Shown: positions 51,675 to 59,991 of the stretch, one piece after another | Layout: the number at the start of each line of letters is the position of its first letter | How positions within the stretch are numbered: the first letter of the stretch is position 1 | From: Alteriqipengyuania flavescens | GTDB taxonomy: Bacteria; Pseudomonadota; Alphaproteobacteria; Sphingomonadales; Sphingomonadaceae | DNA length: 64,000 nt | Direction: 5' to 3' | Assembly (NCBI RefSeq): GCF_030406725.1 | Contig: NZ_CP129107.1 | Span: 930,001-994,000, forward strand | Notes under the pieces: model-generated | Databases searched by the model: none | What the model was told of the DNA's origin: nothing | The model's input: only the letters and a program-made list of their open reading frames with translations | Program-made: the position numbers and the translations under genes

Positions 51675-52922
51675 ATGAACGTGATGACACAGATCCGTGC
51701 CGAAGAGGCCGCGCCTCCCGCGAGCGACCAGTCGCCGAGCGTGCCCTTCCGGGTGGTGATCGGCTCGATCGCGATCCTGTGGTTCCTCAATTTCGCCTTC
51801 ATCACGATCCGCGCGATCCTGCTCGATTTTGAATACCAGGGCGAATTGGTCTTCCTGCGGCTGCAGCTGTTCGCCATCGCGGTGGCGCTGACGCTGGGCC
51901 TGTGGGTCATCATCCGCCTGTTTGACCGCTTCCGCCTGCCGGTGCGCGTGGGAGTCGCGGTGGTGGTCGCCCTGCCGGTCGCGCTGTGCCTCGCGCAGGC
52001 GAGCGTCACGCTGTTCACTCCGATCAACGAGCGCATCATTACCGAGCGGGCCGAGGCCGAGAACGTGCCGCTGCGCCGGAACGAGGAAGGCCAGCTCGAA
52101 CTCGACACGGCGGCCATTCGCGCCAGCGCTGGCAGCGACCAGGCCGACAACACCGCGCCCCCTGCCAAATCGCGCTTTGCCGGCAGCCGCTGGCAGCAGC
52201 TGATCGACACCGGGCTCGGCCATTATTTCGTTATGCTCGCCTGGTGCGCGCTCTATTTCGCGATGCTGGCGGGCGAGCGGGCCCGGATGGCGGAGCGGCG
52301 CGAGGCGGAATTCCGCGCCGCCGCCCGCGCGGCAGAGCTGCGATCGCTGCGCTACCAGGTGAACCCGCATTTCCTGTTCAATACATTGAATTCGCTCTCC
52401 AGCCTGATCCTGACGGGCAAGAACGACCGGGCCGAGGCGATGCTGCAGACGCTTGCCGAATTCTACCGCCAGAGCCTGAACGATGCGCCGACCGCGGACG
52501 TTACGCTCGAAGAGGAGATCGCGCTGCAGAGGCTCTATCTCGAGATCGAGGAAATGCGATTTCCCAAGCGCCTGCGCACGGCGATCGACGTGCCGGAAGA
52601 ATTGCTCGACCTGCGCGTGCCCGGCATGATCCTGCAGCCTCTGGTCGAAAACTCGGTCAAATACGGCGTGGCGCGCAGCACGGGGCCGGTCACAATCACC
52701 ATTTCGGCGCGGCAGGAATACGGCCGGCTGGTTGTCAGCGTGACCGATAACGGCCCCGGGCTGAAAGACGGCGCGGGCGAAGCCCACGGCACCGGCATCG
52801 GCCTCGCCAACGTCCGCCAGCGCCTCCACGCCCGTTTCGGGGAGGAAGCACACATCGTCTCCGGCGTGACGGGCGATGGCTACGCCACCCACTTGCGGAT
52901 CCCGGTGAATACCGATGTCTGA
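51675..52922 (+). CDS. LytS/YehU-type sensor histidine kinase
   Basis: 415 aa. About four membrane segments (IAILWFLNFAFITIRAIL, FAIAVALTLGLWVII, VGVAVVVALPVALCLAQA, YFVMLAWCALYFAMLAG) enclose a loop of about 70 residues between segments 3 and 4, possibly the sensing part. The cytoplasmic kinase is of the HisKA_7TM/LytS class: QVNPHFLFNTLNSLSSLI with the phospho-His, QPLVENSVKYGV (N box) and GTGIGLANVRQRL (G box). The start at 51675 is favoured; ATG 51684 is possible. It overlaps the response regulator by eight bases. Confidence 0.9.
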   Translation: MNVMTQIRAEEAAPPASDQSPSVPFRVVIGSIAILWFLNFAFITIRAILLDFEYQGELVFLRLQLFAIAVALTLGLWVIIRLFDRFRLPVRVGVAVVVALPVALCLAQASVTLFTPINERIITERAEAENVPLRRNEEGQLELDTAAIRASAGSDQADNTAPPAKSRFAGSRWQQLIDTGLGHYFVMLAWCALYFAMLAGERARMAERREAEFRAAARAAELRSLRYQVNPHFLFNTLNSLSSLILTGKNDRAEAMLQTLAEFYRQSLNDAPTADVTLEEEIALQRLYLEIEEMRFPKRLRTAIDVPEELLDLRVPGMILQPLVENSVKYGVARSTGPVTITISARQEYGRLVVSVTDNGPGLKDGAGEAHGTGIGLANVRQRLHARFGEEAHIVSGVTGDGYATHLRIPVNTDV

Positions 52923-53655
52923 CGATACGACCATTCGGACCCTGACCACGCTGATCGTCGACGACGAGCCGTTGGCGGTGGAGCGGCTGCAGGTCATCTG
53001 CGCCGGGATCGACCATATCGAGGTCAAGGGCACCGCCAGCGACGGCGCGTCCGCCCTGCGGCTGGTCGAGGCGCTGAAGCCCGATCTCGTCCTGCTCGAC
53101 ATGACGATGCCCGAAATGGACGGGCTGACGGTCGCCGCCGCGCTCGGCAAGCTGGAGAATTCACCGGCGGTCATCTTCGTCACCGCGCACGACAATTTCG
53201 CGGTCGAGGCCTTCGACCTGGAAGCCATCGACTATGTCCTGAAGCCGGTCACGGCGGAGCGGCTGCAACGCGCCATCGGCCGCGCCCTCGACCGGCGGCG
53301 GAGCGGGGCGGGCGGCGGCGAAAGCTGGCTACGCGAATTCTGGGTGCCGCATCGCTCGGAACTCAAACGGATCCCCACCGCCGACGTCTGGCGGATCGAC
53401 GCGGAGCGCGATTACGTCCGCCTGCATGTCGGCGACCACAGTTTCCTGATGCTGCAGACCATCGCCGGGCTGGAAGCGAAGCTCGATCCCGACGAATTCA
53501 TCCGCGTCCACCGCTCCACCATCCTCAAGCGCGGCGAAATCACCGGCCTGCGGCACGAGGGCATGGGCGTGTGGTGTGCGGAAATGGACCACTGCGAGCC
53601 GATCCGCATCGGGCGGACCTATCTTGCCAGGGTCAAGTCGATGGCCGGTCGCTGA
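52915..53655 (+). CDS. LytTR-family response regulator
   Basis: 246 aa. The receiver domain has the acidic pair IVDDEP, the phospho-acceptor in LLDMTMPEMDG, and the switch Thr and Lys in FVTAHDN and YVLKPV. The C-terminal LytTR DNA-binding domain shows RIDAERDYVRLHV, FIRVHRSTIL and RIGRTYLARVK. It is the cognate partner of the upstream kinase (overlapping genes). Target promoters cannot be deduced. A terminator follows. Confidence 0.92.
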   Translation: MSDDTTIRTLTTLIVDDEPLAVERLQVICAGIDHIEVKGTASDGASALRLVEALKPDLVLLDMTMPEMDGLTVAAALGKLENSPAVIFVTAHDNFAVEAFDLEAIDYVLKPVTAERLQRAIGRALDRRRSGAGGGESWLREFWVPHRSELKRIPTADVWRIDAERDYVRLHVGDHSFLMLQTIAGLEAKLDPDEFIRVHRSTILKRGEITGLRHEGMGVWCAEMDHCEPIRIGRTYLARVKSMAGR

Positions 53656-53678
53656 CGCGCCCACCGCTTGGCGGAAGG

Positions 53679-53707
53679 AAAAGGCGCCCGCTGCGGGGCG
53701 CCTTTTT
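53679..53707. terminator. Bidirectional intrinsic terminator
   Basis: AAGGCGCCC (53681-53689) and GGGGCGCCTT (from 53695) form a GC-rich stem with T-runs on both sides, between the convergent response-regulator and UrcA-family genes. Confidence 0.85.
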
Positions 53708-53735
53708 GCTTGGGACAGGATAGGGCCGGGCGGGC

Positions 53736-54047
53736 TCAGCCGCCCTTGGCAAGCTCCTGCTCGATCGCGGCGATGCGCAGCTGCGCCTTTGCCTTGGCCC
53801 CCTCGTAACAGGCGCGCGCCGCGGCTTGGTCGATCTGCCGCATGCTTGTCTGGCCGAAGCCGCATGCGCTGCGCGCCGCGATGTCGACGCGCTGCTCCAG
53901 CTTCGCGCGATCCTTCGCCTGCGACAGGTCGAGATCCGACGTGTCCACGTGCACGGTGCGCTCGATGGAGCGGGTGCCCGCGGTCGCGGGGGCTGCCAGG
54001 GAGAGGGTGATGCCGGCTGCTGCGGCAAAGAGGGCGATAGTTTTCAT
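53736..54047 (-). CDS. UrcA family protein, exported
   Basis: 103 aa. The signal peptide MKTIALFAAAAGITLSLAAP is followed by VHVDTSDLDLSQAKDRAKLE and two cysteines in ARSACGFGQ and ARACYEGAKAKAQ, the pattern of the UrcA family of small periplasmic proteins in sphingomonads and relatives. Its function is unknown. GGAGA precedes the ATG. Probably monocistronic. Confidence 0.85.
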   Translation of the reverse strand: MKTIALFAAAAGITLSLAAPATAGTRSIERTVHVDTSDLDLSQAKDRAKLEQRVDIAARSACGFGQTSMRQIDQAAARACYEGAKAKAQLRIAAIEQELAKGG

Positions 54048-54245
54048 TGGTCGTCTCCTCGTTTCAGGGTGCGCCGCGGCAAGAAGGGCCTGGGAGAGCC
54101 GCGGCGCAGGAATGTTCCTAGACAACGGGGCGCCACTTGGCTTTTGTTGCTCGATCACCGCGTGCGCCGCATCGACCAAGGACCCGCGCTTCCGCCCAAC
54201 GCCCCGATCCGCTCCACCAGCGGCCGATGACAGGCGACGAAAAAT

Positions 54246-54524
54246 ATGCATGATGGCGGCATGATCGTGGCCATCATCTTCGCGTTGGGCATCGCCAACT
54301 TCGCGCTCAACCGCGCCGTGCTGGACAGCGGGCACGAGCTGGTGGCGCAGTTCCCCGGCCTGTTCGGCGGCAAGGGCATGGTTTCGCTCGGCTTCGAGTT
54401 CGCCGTGCTCCTCGCCGCGATGCTCTTTGCGGCGAACGGTTCGCCGGGCGTGATCTGGGCTTACGCCATCTACAGCGGGGCGAACGGGGTGGCGGCCTGG
54501 CTCGTGCTGTCGCAGCGGATCTGA
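54246..54524 (+). CDS. Small membrane protein, unknown function
   Basis: 92 aa with three hydrophobic segments (VAIIFALGIANFALN, GFEFAVLLAAMLFAAN, WAYAIYSGANGVAAWLVL). No family is recognised. The start is ATG 54246, or ATG 54261, which begins directly with the first membrane segment. It lies 46 bp before the lipid-kinase-like gene on the same strand. Confidence 0.6.
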   Translation: MHDGGMIVAIIFALGIANFALNRAVLDSGHELVAQFPGLFGGKGMVSLGFEFAVLLAAMLFAANGSPGVIWAYAIYSGANGVAAWLVLSQRI

Positions 54525-54570
54525 CCGCGGGCGGAGCGGAACCGCGCGAACCGCGGCTCGTTCCCCGTGC

Positions 54571-55413
54571 ATGCGCATAGAGCCGCAACCCATCTGGCTG
54601 ATAGTCAACGAAAAGAGCGGAAGCTTCAGCGAGGACGCCGTGCAGGCGCTGGCTGAAGCCTTCGACGCCGCCGGCTTTCCGGCACGCCGCATGGTGCGCA
54701 TCCCCACGGACGAGGCGCCCACACCCGCGCAATTCGACGAAGCGGAGATCCGATTGGCAGCGATCTTCACCGGCGACGGCACGATCAGCTCGATCGTGGC
54801 CGGGCTTGGCGGATGGGGCGGCAAGGTGCTGGTGCTGCCCGGCGGAACGATGAACCTGCTCTCCGGTCGCCTCCACGGCGAAGTGGACGAATGCCAGATC
54901 GTCGCGCGGTTGGCAGGCGAGGTGACGGCGCGCGACATGCCGATCATCTGCCATGGCGAACGGCAGGCGCTCGTCGGCATATCCGCCGGACCCGGCGCCA
55001 AGTGGTACGACGTGCGCGAGGACATGCGCGACCTGTCCATCGGCCAGCTGGTCGGTGATGCAGCCGATGCGGCAAGCGCCACCATTGTGGGACCCTTCGT
55101 GCACTGCGTGGAACCTGCACTCGGCCGCGACACCGGCTATCCACTCATCGAACTCGAACCGAGCGAGGAGGGAATCCGCATCGTTGCCTTCACGGCCGCG
55201 ACGCTGGGCGGCTACCTCGAACAGGGGTGGGCCATGCTGAAGCGCGAATTCCGCGAAGGACCGCACGAGGTACTGGGCCATGCCGACAGCGTGTCGCTGG
55301 GCGCGGACGAGGATATCGCCCTGTCGGTCGATGGCGAGCCGCAGGAGGGCAAGCGCGAGGAAACATTTGTCGTGGCGCGGTCCGGTGTCGATCTGGTAGC
55401 GACCCGCGCATGA
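54571..55413 (+). CDS. Diacylglycerol kinase-catalytic-domain protein
   Basis: 280 aa lipid-kinase-like protein. The N-terminal IWLIVNEKSGSF matches the nucleotide-binding start of the DAGK catalytic fold, AAIFTGDGTISSIVAGL is the GGDGT-type motif (first Gly replaced by Thr), and VLPGGTMNLLSGRL is the GGTxN loop. It may phosphorylate a lipid such as diacylglycerol or a sphingoid base. It overlaps the metallophosphoesterase by four bases, suggesting a kinase/phosphatase pair. Confidence 0.8.
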   Translation: MRIEPQPIWLIVNEKSGSFSEDAVQALAEAFDAAGFPARRMVRIPTDEAPTPAQFDEAEIRLAAIFTGDGTISSIVAGLGGWGGKVLVLPGGTMNLLSGRLHGEVDECQIVARLAGEVTARDMPIICHGERQALVGISAGPGAKWYDVREDMRDLSIGQLVGDAADAASATIVGPFVHCVEPALGRDTGYPLIELEPSEEGIRIVAFTAATLGGYLEQGWAMLKREFREGPHEVLGHADSVSLGADEDIALSVDGEPQEGKREETFVVARSGVDLVATRA

Positions 55414-56291
55414 CCGATGGCAACGGCCCGCAAGGCCGCGATAAAGCACTGCTGTTCCACTTTTCCGACATTCATTTCGGGCTGGAGGACAACGAGGCGC
55501 TCGACTGGGCGAGGGACGAGATCGCGCGTCAGTGCCCCGACGCGGTGGCGATCACCGGCGACCTCACCATGCGCGCCCGGCACCGCGAATTCGCCGCTGC
55601 CAAGGACTGGATCCTGTCGCTGGAAGCGCCGGTCACGGTCGAGGTCGGCAACCACGACATGCCCTATTTCAATCCGATCGAGCGGTTCTTCGCGCCGTAC
55701 AGTCGGTTCAAGGGGATGGAGCAGCTGGTCGAGCGCGAGGTCGACCTGCCCGGCATCGCGGTGATCCCCCTCAAGACCGCGGTACGCGCGCAACCGCGCC
55801 TCAACTGGTCGAAGGGCTGGGTCACCGACCGGGCGTTGAAGAAATGCCTCGATGCGATCGACGCCCTGCCGCCCGGCACAAGCGCGCTGGTGACAGTGCA
55901 CCATCCGCTGCGCGAGGTGGGCACGGAAGGCACCGCCCTGACCAAAAATGGCGAGCGGGCGCTGGCGGAGCTTGCGAAGCGCAACGTGCTCGCGGTCCTG
56001 TCGGGCCATGTGCACGACGCCTTCGACCTGGTCGAGCCGACGCCCAACGGTCCGGTGCGGATGATCGGAGCCGGCACCCTGTCCAAGCGGACGCGCTCGA
56101 CCCCGCCCAGTTTCAACGAATTGCGCTGGGACGGGCAGGAGCTGAACGTGTCCGTCCGCAACCTGGAGCACGTTTCCAGCCGCGATATGATGATCGACGA
56201 CGTGCCCGAAGATGCGCTCCCCCCGCGCGAGCCGGGCGAGCCCGTGGCCCCGGTTGGCCGCATACCGCGCACCGACCCGCCGGTTCACTAA
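55410..56291 (+). CDS. Calcineurin-like metallophosphoesterase
   Basis: 293 aa. Motifs in order: FHFSDIHFG (D-x-H), AITGDLTMRARHREF (GD), VEVGNHDMPYF (GNHD), VTVHHPLREVG and VLSGHVHDAF (GHxH). All metal ligands are present, so it should be an active phosphodiesterase or phosphatase; the arrangement resembles the CpdA/Icc group. The ATG at 55410 overlaps the kinase stop. The substrate is unknown. Confidence 0.88.
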   Translation: MTDGNGPQGRDKALLFHFSDIHFGLEDNEALDWARDEIARQCPDAVAITGDLTMRARHREFAAAKDWILSLEAPVTVEVGNHDMPYFNPIERFFAPYSRFKGMEQLVEREVDLPGIAVIPLKTAVRAQPRLNWSKGWVTDRALKKCLDAIDALPPGTSALVTVHHPLREVGTEGTALTKNGERALAELAKRNVLAVLSGHVHDAFDLVEPTPNGPVRMIGAGTLSKRTRSTPPSFNELRWDGQELNVSVRNLEHVSSRDMMIDDVPEDALPPREPGEPVAPVGRIPRTDPPVH

Positions 56292-56302
56292 CGCGTTCTT
56301 AA
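56288..56302. promoter_or_regulatory. CtrA-like motif upstream of the small membrane protein
   Basis: CTAA-N7-TTAA (56288-56302) matches TTAA-N7-TTAA at seven of eight positions and lies about 42 bp upstream of the ATG at 56344, a plausible promoter distance. Confidence 0.3.
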
Positions 56303-56343
56303 CCGCCGTGTGCGAGTTTGCCTCCGACCATCGTGGGGGCGAA

Positions 56344-56544
56344 ATGATCAATTTCTTCAAGGCCATCCCGCTCGGTGGACTGCTGACGTGGGTCGTGTGC
56401 ATCTTTGCAGGCTCGGGCGGGGCATCGGGCGGCCAGCTGGATATCAGGCCGATCGAGATCGTCGATCACACGGTGCTGTGGTCGTGGCCGCTGTTCGGCA
56501 TCGGCACGCTGCTCGCCTGGGGGATCATGTCGCTGCAAAAATAA
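56344..56544 (+). CDS. Small membrane protein, unknown function
   Basis: 66 aa with two membrane segments (GGLLTWVVCIFAGSGG and LFGIGTLLAWGIMSL) separated by a short loop containing GGQLDIRPIEI. The ATG at 56344 has GGGGG six bases upstream. No family is recognised. It is followed by a bidirectional terminator. Confidence 0.65.
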   Translation: MINFFKAIPLGGLLTWVVCIFAGSGGASGGQLDIRPIEIVDHTVLWSWPLFGIGTLLAWGIMSLQK

Positions 56545-56566
56545 CGCGCATCCGGACCGGACACGG

Positions 56567-56599
56567 AAAAAGGGCGGCCCCGCGAGGAGCCGCCCTTTT
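56567..56599. terminator. Bidirectional intrinsic terminator
   Basis: AAAAAGGGCGGC (56567-56578) pairs with GCCGCCCTTTT (56589-56599), serving the small membrane protein gene on one strand and rpsI on the other. Confidence 0.9.
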
Positions 56600-56622
56600 C
56601 GTATCCGTATCGCGCGGAAGGA

Positions 56623-57153
56623 TCAGCGCTTGCTGAACTGGAAGCTGCGACGCGCCTTGGCGCGGCCGTACTTCTTGCGCTCCACCACGCGGCTGTCGCG
56701 GGTGAGGAAGCCGGCGGCCTTTACGGTGCTGCGCAGGGCCGGCTCGTACTTGGCGAGTGCCTGGCTGATGCCGTGCTTCACGGCGCCCGCCTGGCCCGAC
56801 AGGCCGCCGCCCTTGACGGTGGCGACGATGTCGTACTGGCCTTCGCGCTCGGTCACCTGGAACGGCTGGTTCAGAACCAGGCGCAGGGTCGGCCGGGCGA
56901 AGTAGACTTCCTGGTCGCGGCCGTTGACGGTGACCTGGCCACTGCCGGGCTTCAGCCAGACGCGGGCGACCGCATCCTTGCGGCGACCGGTGGCATAGGC
57001 ACGGCCCTGGGCGTCGACTTCCTGCTCGCGCAGCGGGGCGGAGCTGGTTTCGGCAGCGCCTTCGGCCGCGGCGATTGCATCGGCTGCCGGAGCGTCGCCG
57101 GCGATGTCCTTCAGGTCCGACAGGTCGGACACGGTGTTCTTTTCGTCAGCCAT
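56623..57153 (-). CDS. rpsI: 30S ribosomal protein uS9
   Basis: 176 aa. The core uS9 domain begins at [20 protein letters not shown] and ends with [14 protein letters not shown], the C-terminal tail that reaches the P-site tRNA. It is preceded by an extra N-terminal extension of about 48 residues, acidic and alanine-rich ([20 protein letters not shown]). The ATG at 57153 overlaps the rplM stop by one base (TGATG). An ATG further inside the gene is not available at the core boundary. Confidence 0.96.
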   Translation of the reverse strand: MADEKNTVSDLSDLKDIAGDAPAADAIAAAEGAAETSSAPLREQEVDAQGRAYATGRRKDAVARVWLKPGSGQVTVNGRDQEVYFARPTLRLVLNQPFQVTEREGQYDIVATVKGGGLSGQAGAVKHGISQALAKYEPALRSTVKAAGFLTRDSRVVERKKYGRAKARRSFQFSKR

Positions 57154-57632
57154 CACGCGGAAGCCTTGTTCTTGCGGTTCATCGAGGCAACGTCGAGCGT
57201 GGCGGGCTTCTGCCCGTCGTGCGGATGCTCCGTGCCGTTGTAGAGGTGCAGCGCCTTCATCTGCTGGCGGCCGAGCGGACCGCGCGGGATCATGCGCTCC
57301 ACGGCCTTTTCCAGCACGCGGTGCGGAAAGCGGCCTTCCAGCACCTTGGCCGGAGTCGTTTCCTTGATGCCGCCGACATAACCGGTGTGCTTGTAATACA
57401 CCTTGTCGTTCATCTTCTTGCCGGTGAACTTCACCTTGTCGGCATTGATGACGATGACATGGTCGCCGCAATCGACATGCGGGGTGTAGCTCGGCTTGTG
57501 CTTGCCGCGCAGGTGATTGGCGATGATCGCGGCGAGGCGGCCGACGACGAGGCCGTCGGCATCGATGATGTGCCAGTTCTTCTCGACCTCGGCCGGCTTG
57601 ATCGACCGGGTCTGCTTGCTGAGCGCCTTCAT
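57153..57632 (-). CDS. rplM: 50S ribosomal protein uL13
   Basis: 159 aa, standard length. Diagnostic stretches are [39 protein letters not shown] and [20 protein letters not shown]. It forms the conserved rplM-rpsI operon, with a promoter-like sequence about 95-120 bp upstream. Confidence 0.97.
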   Translation of the reverse strand: MKALSKQTRSIKPAEVEKNWHIIDADGLVVGRLAAIIANHLRGKHKPSYTPHVDCGDHVIVINADKVKFTGKKMNDKVYYKHTGYVGGIKETTPAKVLEGRFPHRVLEKAVERMIPRGPLGRQQMKALHLYNGTEHPHDGQKPATLDVASMNRKNKASA

Positions 57633-57724
57633 GGCTGGTGGTTTCCGTTGCTGGAATGAATGGGCGAGCGGCGGGCGGCTGGACTGCGTGCGCGAATCCG
57701 GGCTGCCATCCGTTTCGAAGGCGC

Positions 57725-57753
57725 GCTTCTTGCAGAAAAGCGCCGCAAGTCAA
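57725..57753 (-). promoter_or_regulatory. Probable rplM promoter
   Basis: On the minus strand CTTGACTTGC carries a -35 TTGACT (57753-57748); 17 bp further lies AGAAGC (57730-57725), a weak -10. Strong -35 elements with degenerate -10 boxes are common in alphaproteobacterial ribosomal promoters. Confidence 0.45.
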
Positions 57754-57832
57754 GCGAAACAGCGGGTTTGCGGAGAGGTAAAATAATACCGTCGCGAAAA
57801 TCGCGCGCCTTATTTGGGCGCCGGGACGATCA

Positions 57833-58156
57833 TTAAAGGTCCTGGAGCGTCGCGCTGTCCAGCCACTGCCCCGTCACGCCCGGCACGGCATCGGCCTGCC
57901 ACCCGATCACGGCAGGCTCGTCGTAAGGGTGGATTTCGGCGAGGATTTCGCACGCCGCCGCGAGCCGTGCCTCGCTCGTCTTGAAAAAGACCCCGACCTC
58001 GCGCGCGGTTTGCACCTCCCCTTCCCGGCGGAAGAGCGATTCGACACCGGGAGCGATGTTGGCGCAGGCCACCAGATTGCGGTCGAGCAATTCGCGCGCG
58101 GCCGCCCTTGCATCCTCGAGCGTCGCGAAAGGGCACCAGATCATGGCGCTGCTCAT
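57833..58156 (-). CDS. cutA: Divalent-cation tolerance protein CutA
   Basis: 107 aa trimeric CutA1-family protein. Family features: an N-terminal strand with [35 protein letters not shown] and [19 protein letters not shown], then [11 protein letters not shown]. The ATG at 58156 overlaps the ctaA stop (ATGA). The role in metal tolerance is uncertain across the family. Confidence 0.92.
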   Translation of the reverse strand: MSSAMIWCPFATLEDARAAARELLDRNLVACANIAPGVESLFRREGEVQTAREVGVFFKTSEARLAAACEILAEIHPYDEPAVIGWQADAVPGVTGQWLDSATLQDL

Positions 58157-59211
58157 GCGCGCCTGCCAATGGCATGGGCGGCCCAGGCGGTCGCCGCCAC
58201 CAGCAGCGCGCCCACCACCTGGTGCGAGGCGGCGAGCCACAGGGCCACGCCGCTCGTCACGGTGAAGATGCCGAGCAGGATCTGCGTCCCGAACGCGGCG
58301 TGGACCGCCACCGATGCACGGCGGTCGGCAGGCCTGGCCTTGCGCGCCAGCACGACCAGGGCGGCGACCGCAGCCCATGCCCACCAGCGATGGAGGAAAT
58401 GGAGCCAGAACGGATCGTGGGTGAAGGCCCTCCATGCGCCGCGCGACCAGTCGACTTCGGGGACCAGGCGCCCTTGCATCAGCGGCCACGTGTCGGACGC
58501 GAGCCCGGCGTTGAGCCCCGCGACCCACGCACCCAGCAGCAACTGGACGAACAGCACGAGCCCGACGATCGCCGCGAAGCCGGTCAGGCGCGCCGGGCGG
58601 GAGGCCCCGTCGCGGGCCAGCGCGCGCAGGTCGAGGGCCGTCCACACCAGACCGGCCAGCGTGAAGAGCGCGGTCAGGAGGTGGATGGAAAGCCAGAAAT
58701 GGCTGACGTCGGTCATCTCGCCCGACAGGCCGGAGCGGACCATCAGCCAGCCGAACGTGCCTTGCAGCCCGCCGAGCGCGAGCAGCGCCAGCAGGCGCGG
58801 CTTGTACCCGCGCGGGATCATGCCGCGCACCCAGAAGACCGCCAGCGGCACGGCAAAGGCGATGCCGATCAGCCTGCCGAGCAGGCGGTGGAACCATTCC
58901 CAGAAGAAGATGAACTTGAAATCGGACAGCGTCATGCCCGCCGGGCCCGCCTCCAGCCGGTATTCGGGCGTGGCGCGATATTCGGCGTATTCGGCTTCCC
59001 ACTGCGCTTCCGTCAGCGGGGGGAGCGTGCCGGTCACCGGCTGCCACTGGGTGATCGACAGGCCCGATTCGGTGAGGCGGGTGATCCCGCCCACGGCCAC
59101 GATCAGCACGACCATCGCGGCGACGATCAGCAGCCAGCGCGCGATTGGCCAAGGCCGCGCGCCGCCTGTCGCTATCGAATCTGCGGATATCTGCCCGGTC
59201 GCTGCGCCCAT
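58153..59211 (-). CDS. ctaA: Haem A synthase (COX15/CtaA)
   Basis: 352 aa inner-membrane enzyme that oxidises haem O to haem A for cytochrome oxidase. Eight hydrophobic segments are visible. The conserved elements are VGGITRLTESGLSITQWQP, EWFHRLLGRLIG (haem-binding His) and HFLHRWWAWAAV (second His pair). The alphaproteobacterial/mitochondrial type lacks the Bacillus-type cysteine loop. The acidic loop EAEYAEYRATPEYRLEA is typical. Confidence 0.94.
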   Translation of the reverse strand: MGAATGQISADSIATGGARPWPIARWLLIVAAMVVLIVAVGGITRLTESGLSITQWQPVTGTLPPLTEAQWEAEYAEYRATPEYRLEAGPAGMTLSDFKFIFFWEWFHRLLGRLIGIAFAVPLAVFWVRGMIPRGYKPRLLALLALGGLQGTFGWLMVRSGLSGEMTDVSHFWLSIHLLTALFTLAGLVWTALDLRALARDGASRPARLTGFAAIVGLVLFVQLLLGAWVAGLNAGLASDTWPLMQGRLVPEVDWSRGAWRAFTHDPFWLHFLHRWWAWAAVAALVVLARKARPADRRASVAVHAAFGTQILLGIFTVTSGVALWLAASHQVVGALLVAATAWAAHAIGRRA

Positions 59212-59302
59212 GCGGCATCCATGGGGAGCGCCGCGCCCCCGCGCAAGAGCGTTACCTGCGCGGCTTGCGCATTTCGCCCGGAACCGTGGCGCCCTTGAAA
59301 CG

Positions 59303-59317
59303 TGTTATGGTATCACA
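59303..59317. promoter_or_regulatory. Zur-box-like dyad before the MerC-domain gene
   Basis: TGTTATGGTATCACA is an imperfect dyad resembling the TGTTAT-type zinc-regulator boxes of alphaproteobacteria. It lies 18 bp upstream of the ATG at 59336. Only 10 of 15 positions are symmetric. Confidence 0.35.
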
Positions 59318-59335
59318 TAAATAGGCCACCAAGTC

Positions 59336-59707
59336 ATGACGCAGACCCAGACCCCGATTCGCCGCAGGCTCGACCGTGCCGGCATCTGGCTATCCGCCCT
59401 GTGCGCGGTGCACTGCGTTCTGAGCGTGCTGCTGGTGGCCGGAATCGGTCTGGGCGGTTCGTTCCTGCTCGATCCGATCTTTCACGAAATCGGCCTCGCC
59501 ATCGCCATGCTCATCGTCGCGGTGGCCATCGGCATCGGCGCCGTGCGGCACAATCGCCCGCTGCCTTTCGTGGTCGCCATGATGGGCCTGACCTTCATGG
59601 GTGGCGCGCTGGCCGTGGGGCACGGCACGGACGAGGCGGTGCTGACCGTGATCGGCGTGACCCTGGTGGCCATCGGCCACATCCTGAACTTGCGTCACTC
59701 CCACTAG
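59336..59707 (+). CDS. MerC domain-containing membrane protein
   Basis: 123 aa with four membrane segments and the MerC signature near the N-terminus: WLSALCAVHCVLSVLLVAG, whose two cysteines could carry a soft metal. The C-terminus ends with histidines (LNLRHSH). There are no other mer genes nearby, so zinc or general metal handling is as likely as mercury transport. A Zur-like dyad lies upstream. Confidence 0.82.
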   Translation: MTQTQTPIRRRLDRAGIWLSALCAVHCVLSVLLVAGIGLGGSFLLDPIFHEIGLAIAMLIVAVAIGIGAVRHNRPLPFVVAMMGLTFMGGALAVGHGTDEAVLTVIGVTLVAIGHILNLRHSH

Positions 59708-59723
59708 CGCCTATCTCGGCAAC

Positions 59724-59933
59724 ATGGCCGAACCCCGCAGCATCATCCTGAACGGCGAACCGCGCTCCACTGTGGCGGCGACGATCGGCGCACTTGCGCT
59801 GGAGCTGGAGATCGATCCCGCGAAGATCGCGGTCGAGCGGAACGGGGAGATCGTGCCGCGCTCCACGCTCGGCGCTGCCCCGCTCGGCGACGGCGACGTG
59901 CTGGAAATCGTCCACTTCGTCGGCGGCGGATAG
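59724..59933 (+). CDS. thiS: Sulfur carrier protein ThiS
   Basis: 69 aa beta-grasp protein ending in GGG, with the terminal Gly-Gly needed for thiocarboxylation. Conserved parts are ILNGEP, LALELEIDPAKIAVERNGEI and LGDGDVLEIVHFVGG. It carries sulfur for the thiamin thiazole ring. It lies 58 bp before thiG. Confidence 0.93.
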   Translation: MAEPRSIILNGEPRSTVAATIGALALELEIDPAKIAVERNGEIVPRSTLGAAPLGDGDVLEIVHFVGGG

Positions 59934-59991
59934 GGAGTAAGCGGCGGGCAAGAGGGTTGGCTTGGCCGGGCCCTGCGCCTATCGCGCACCC

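Noticed and set aside
57780-57832. Terminator for rplM or cutA around CGCGAAAATCGCG
   Set aside because: The stem is only five pairs with no T-run following on the relevant strand.
59934-59991. TPP riboswitch controlling thiS-thiG
   Set aside because: The conserved CUGAGA and ACCUGA-type elements are not present upstream of thiS or between thiS and thiG.
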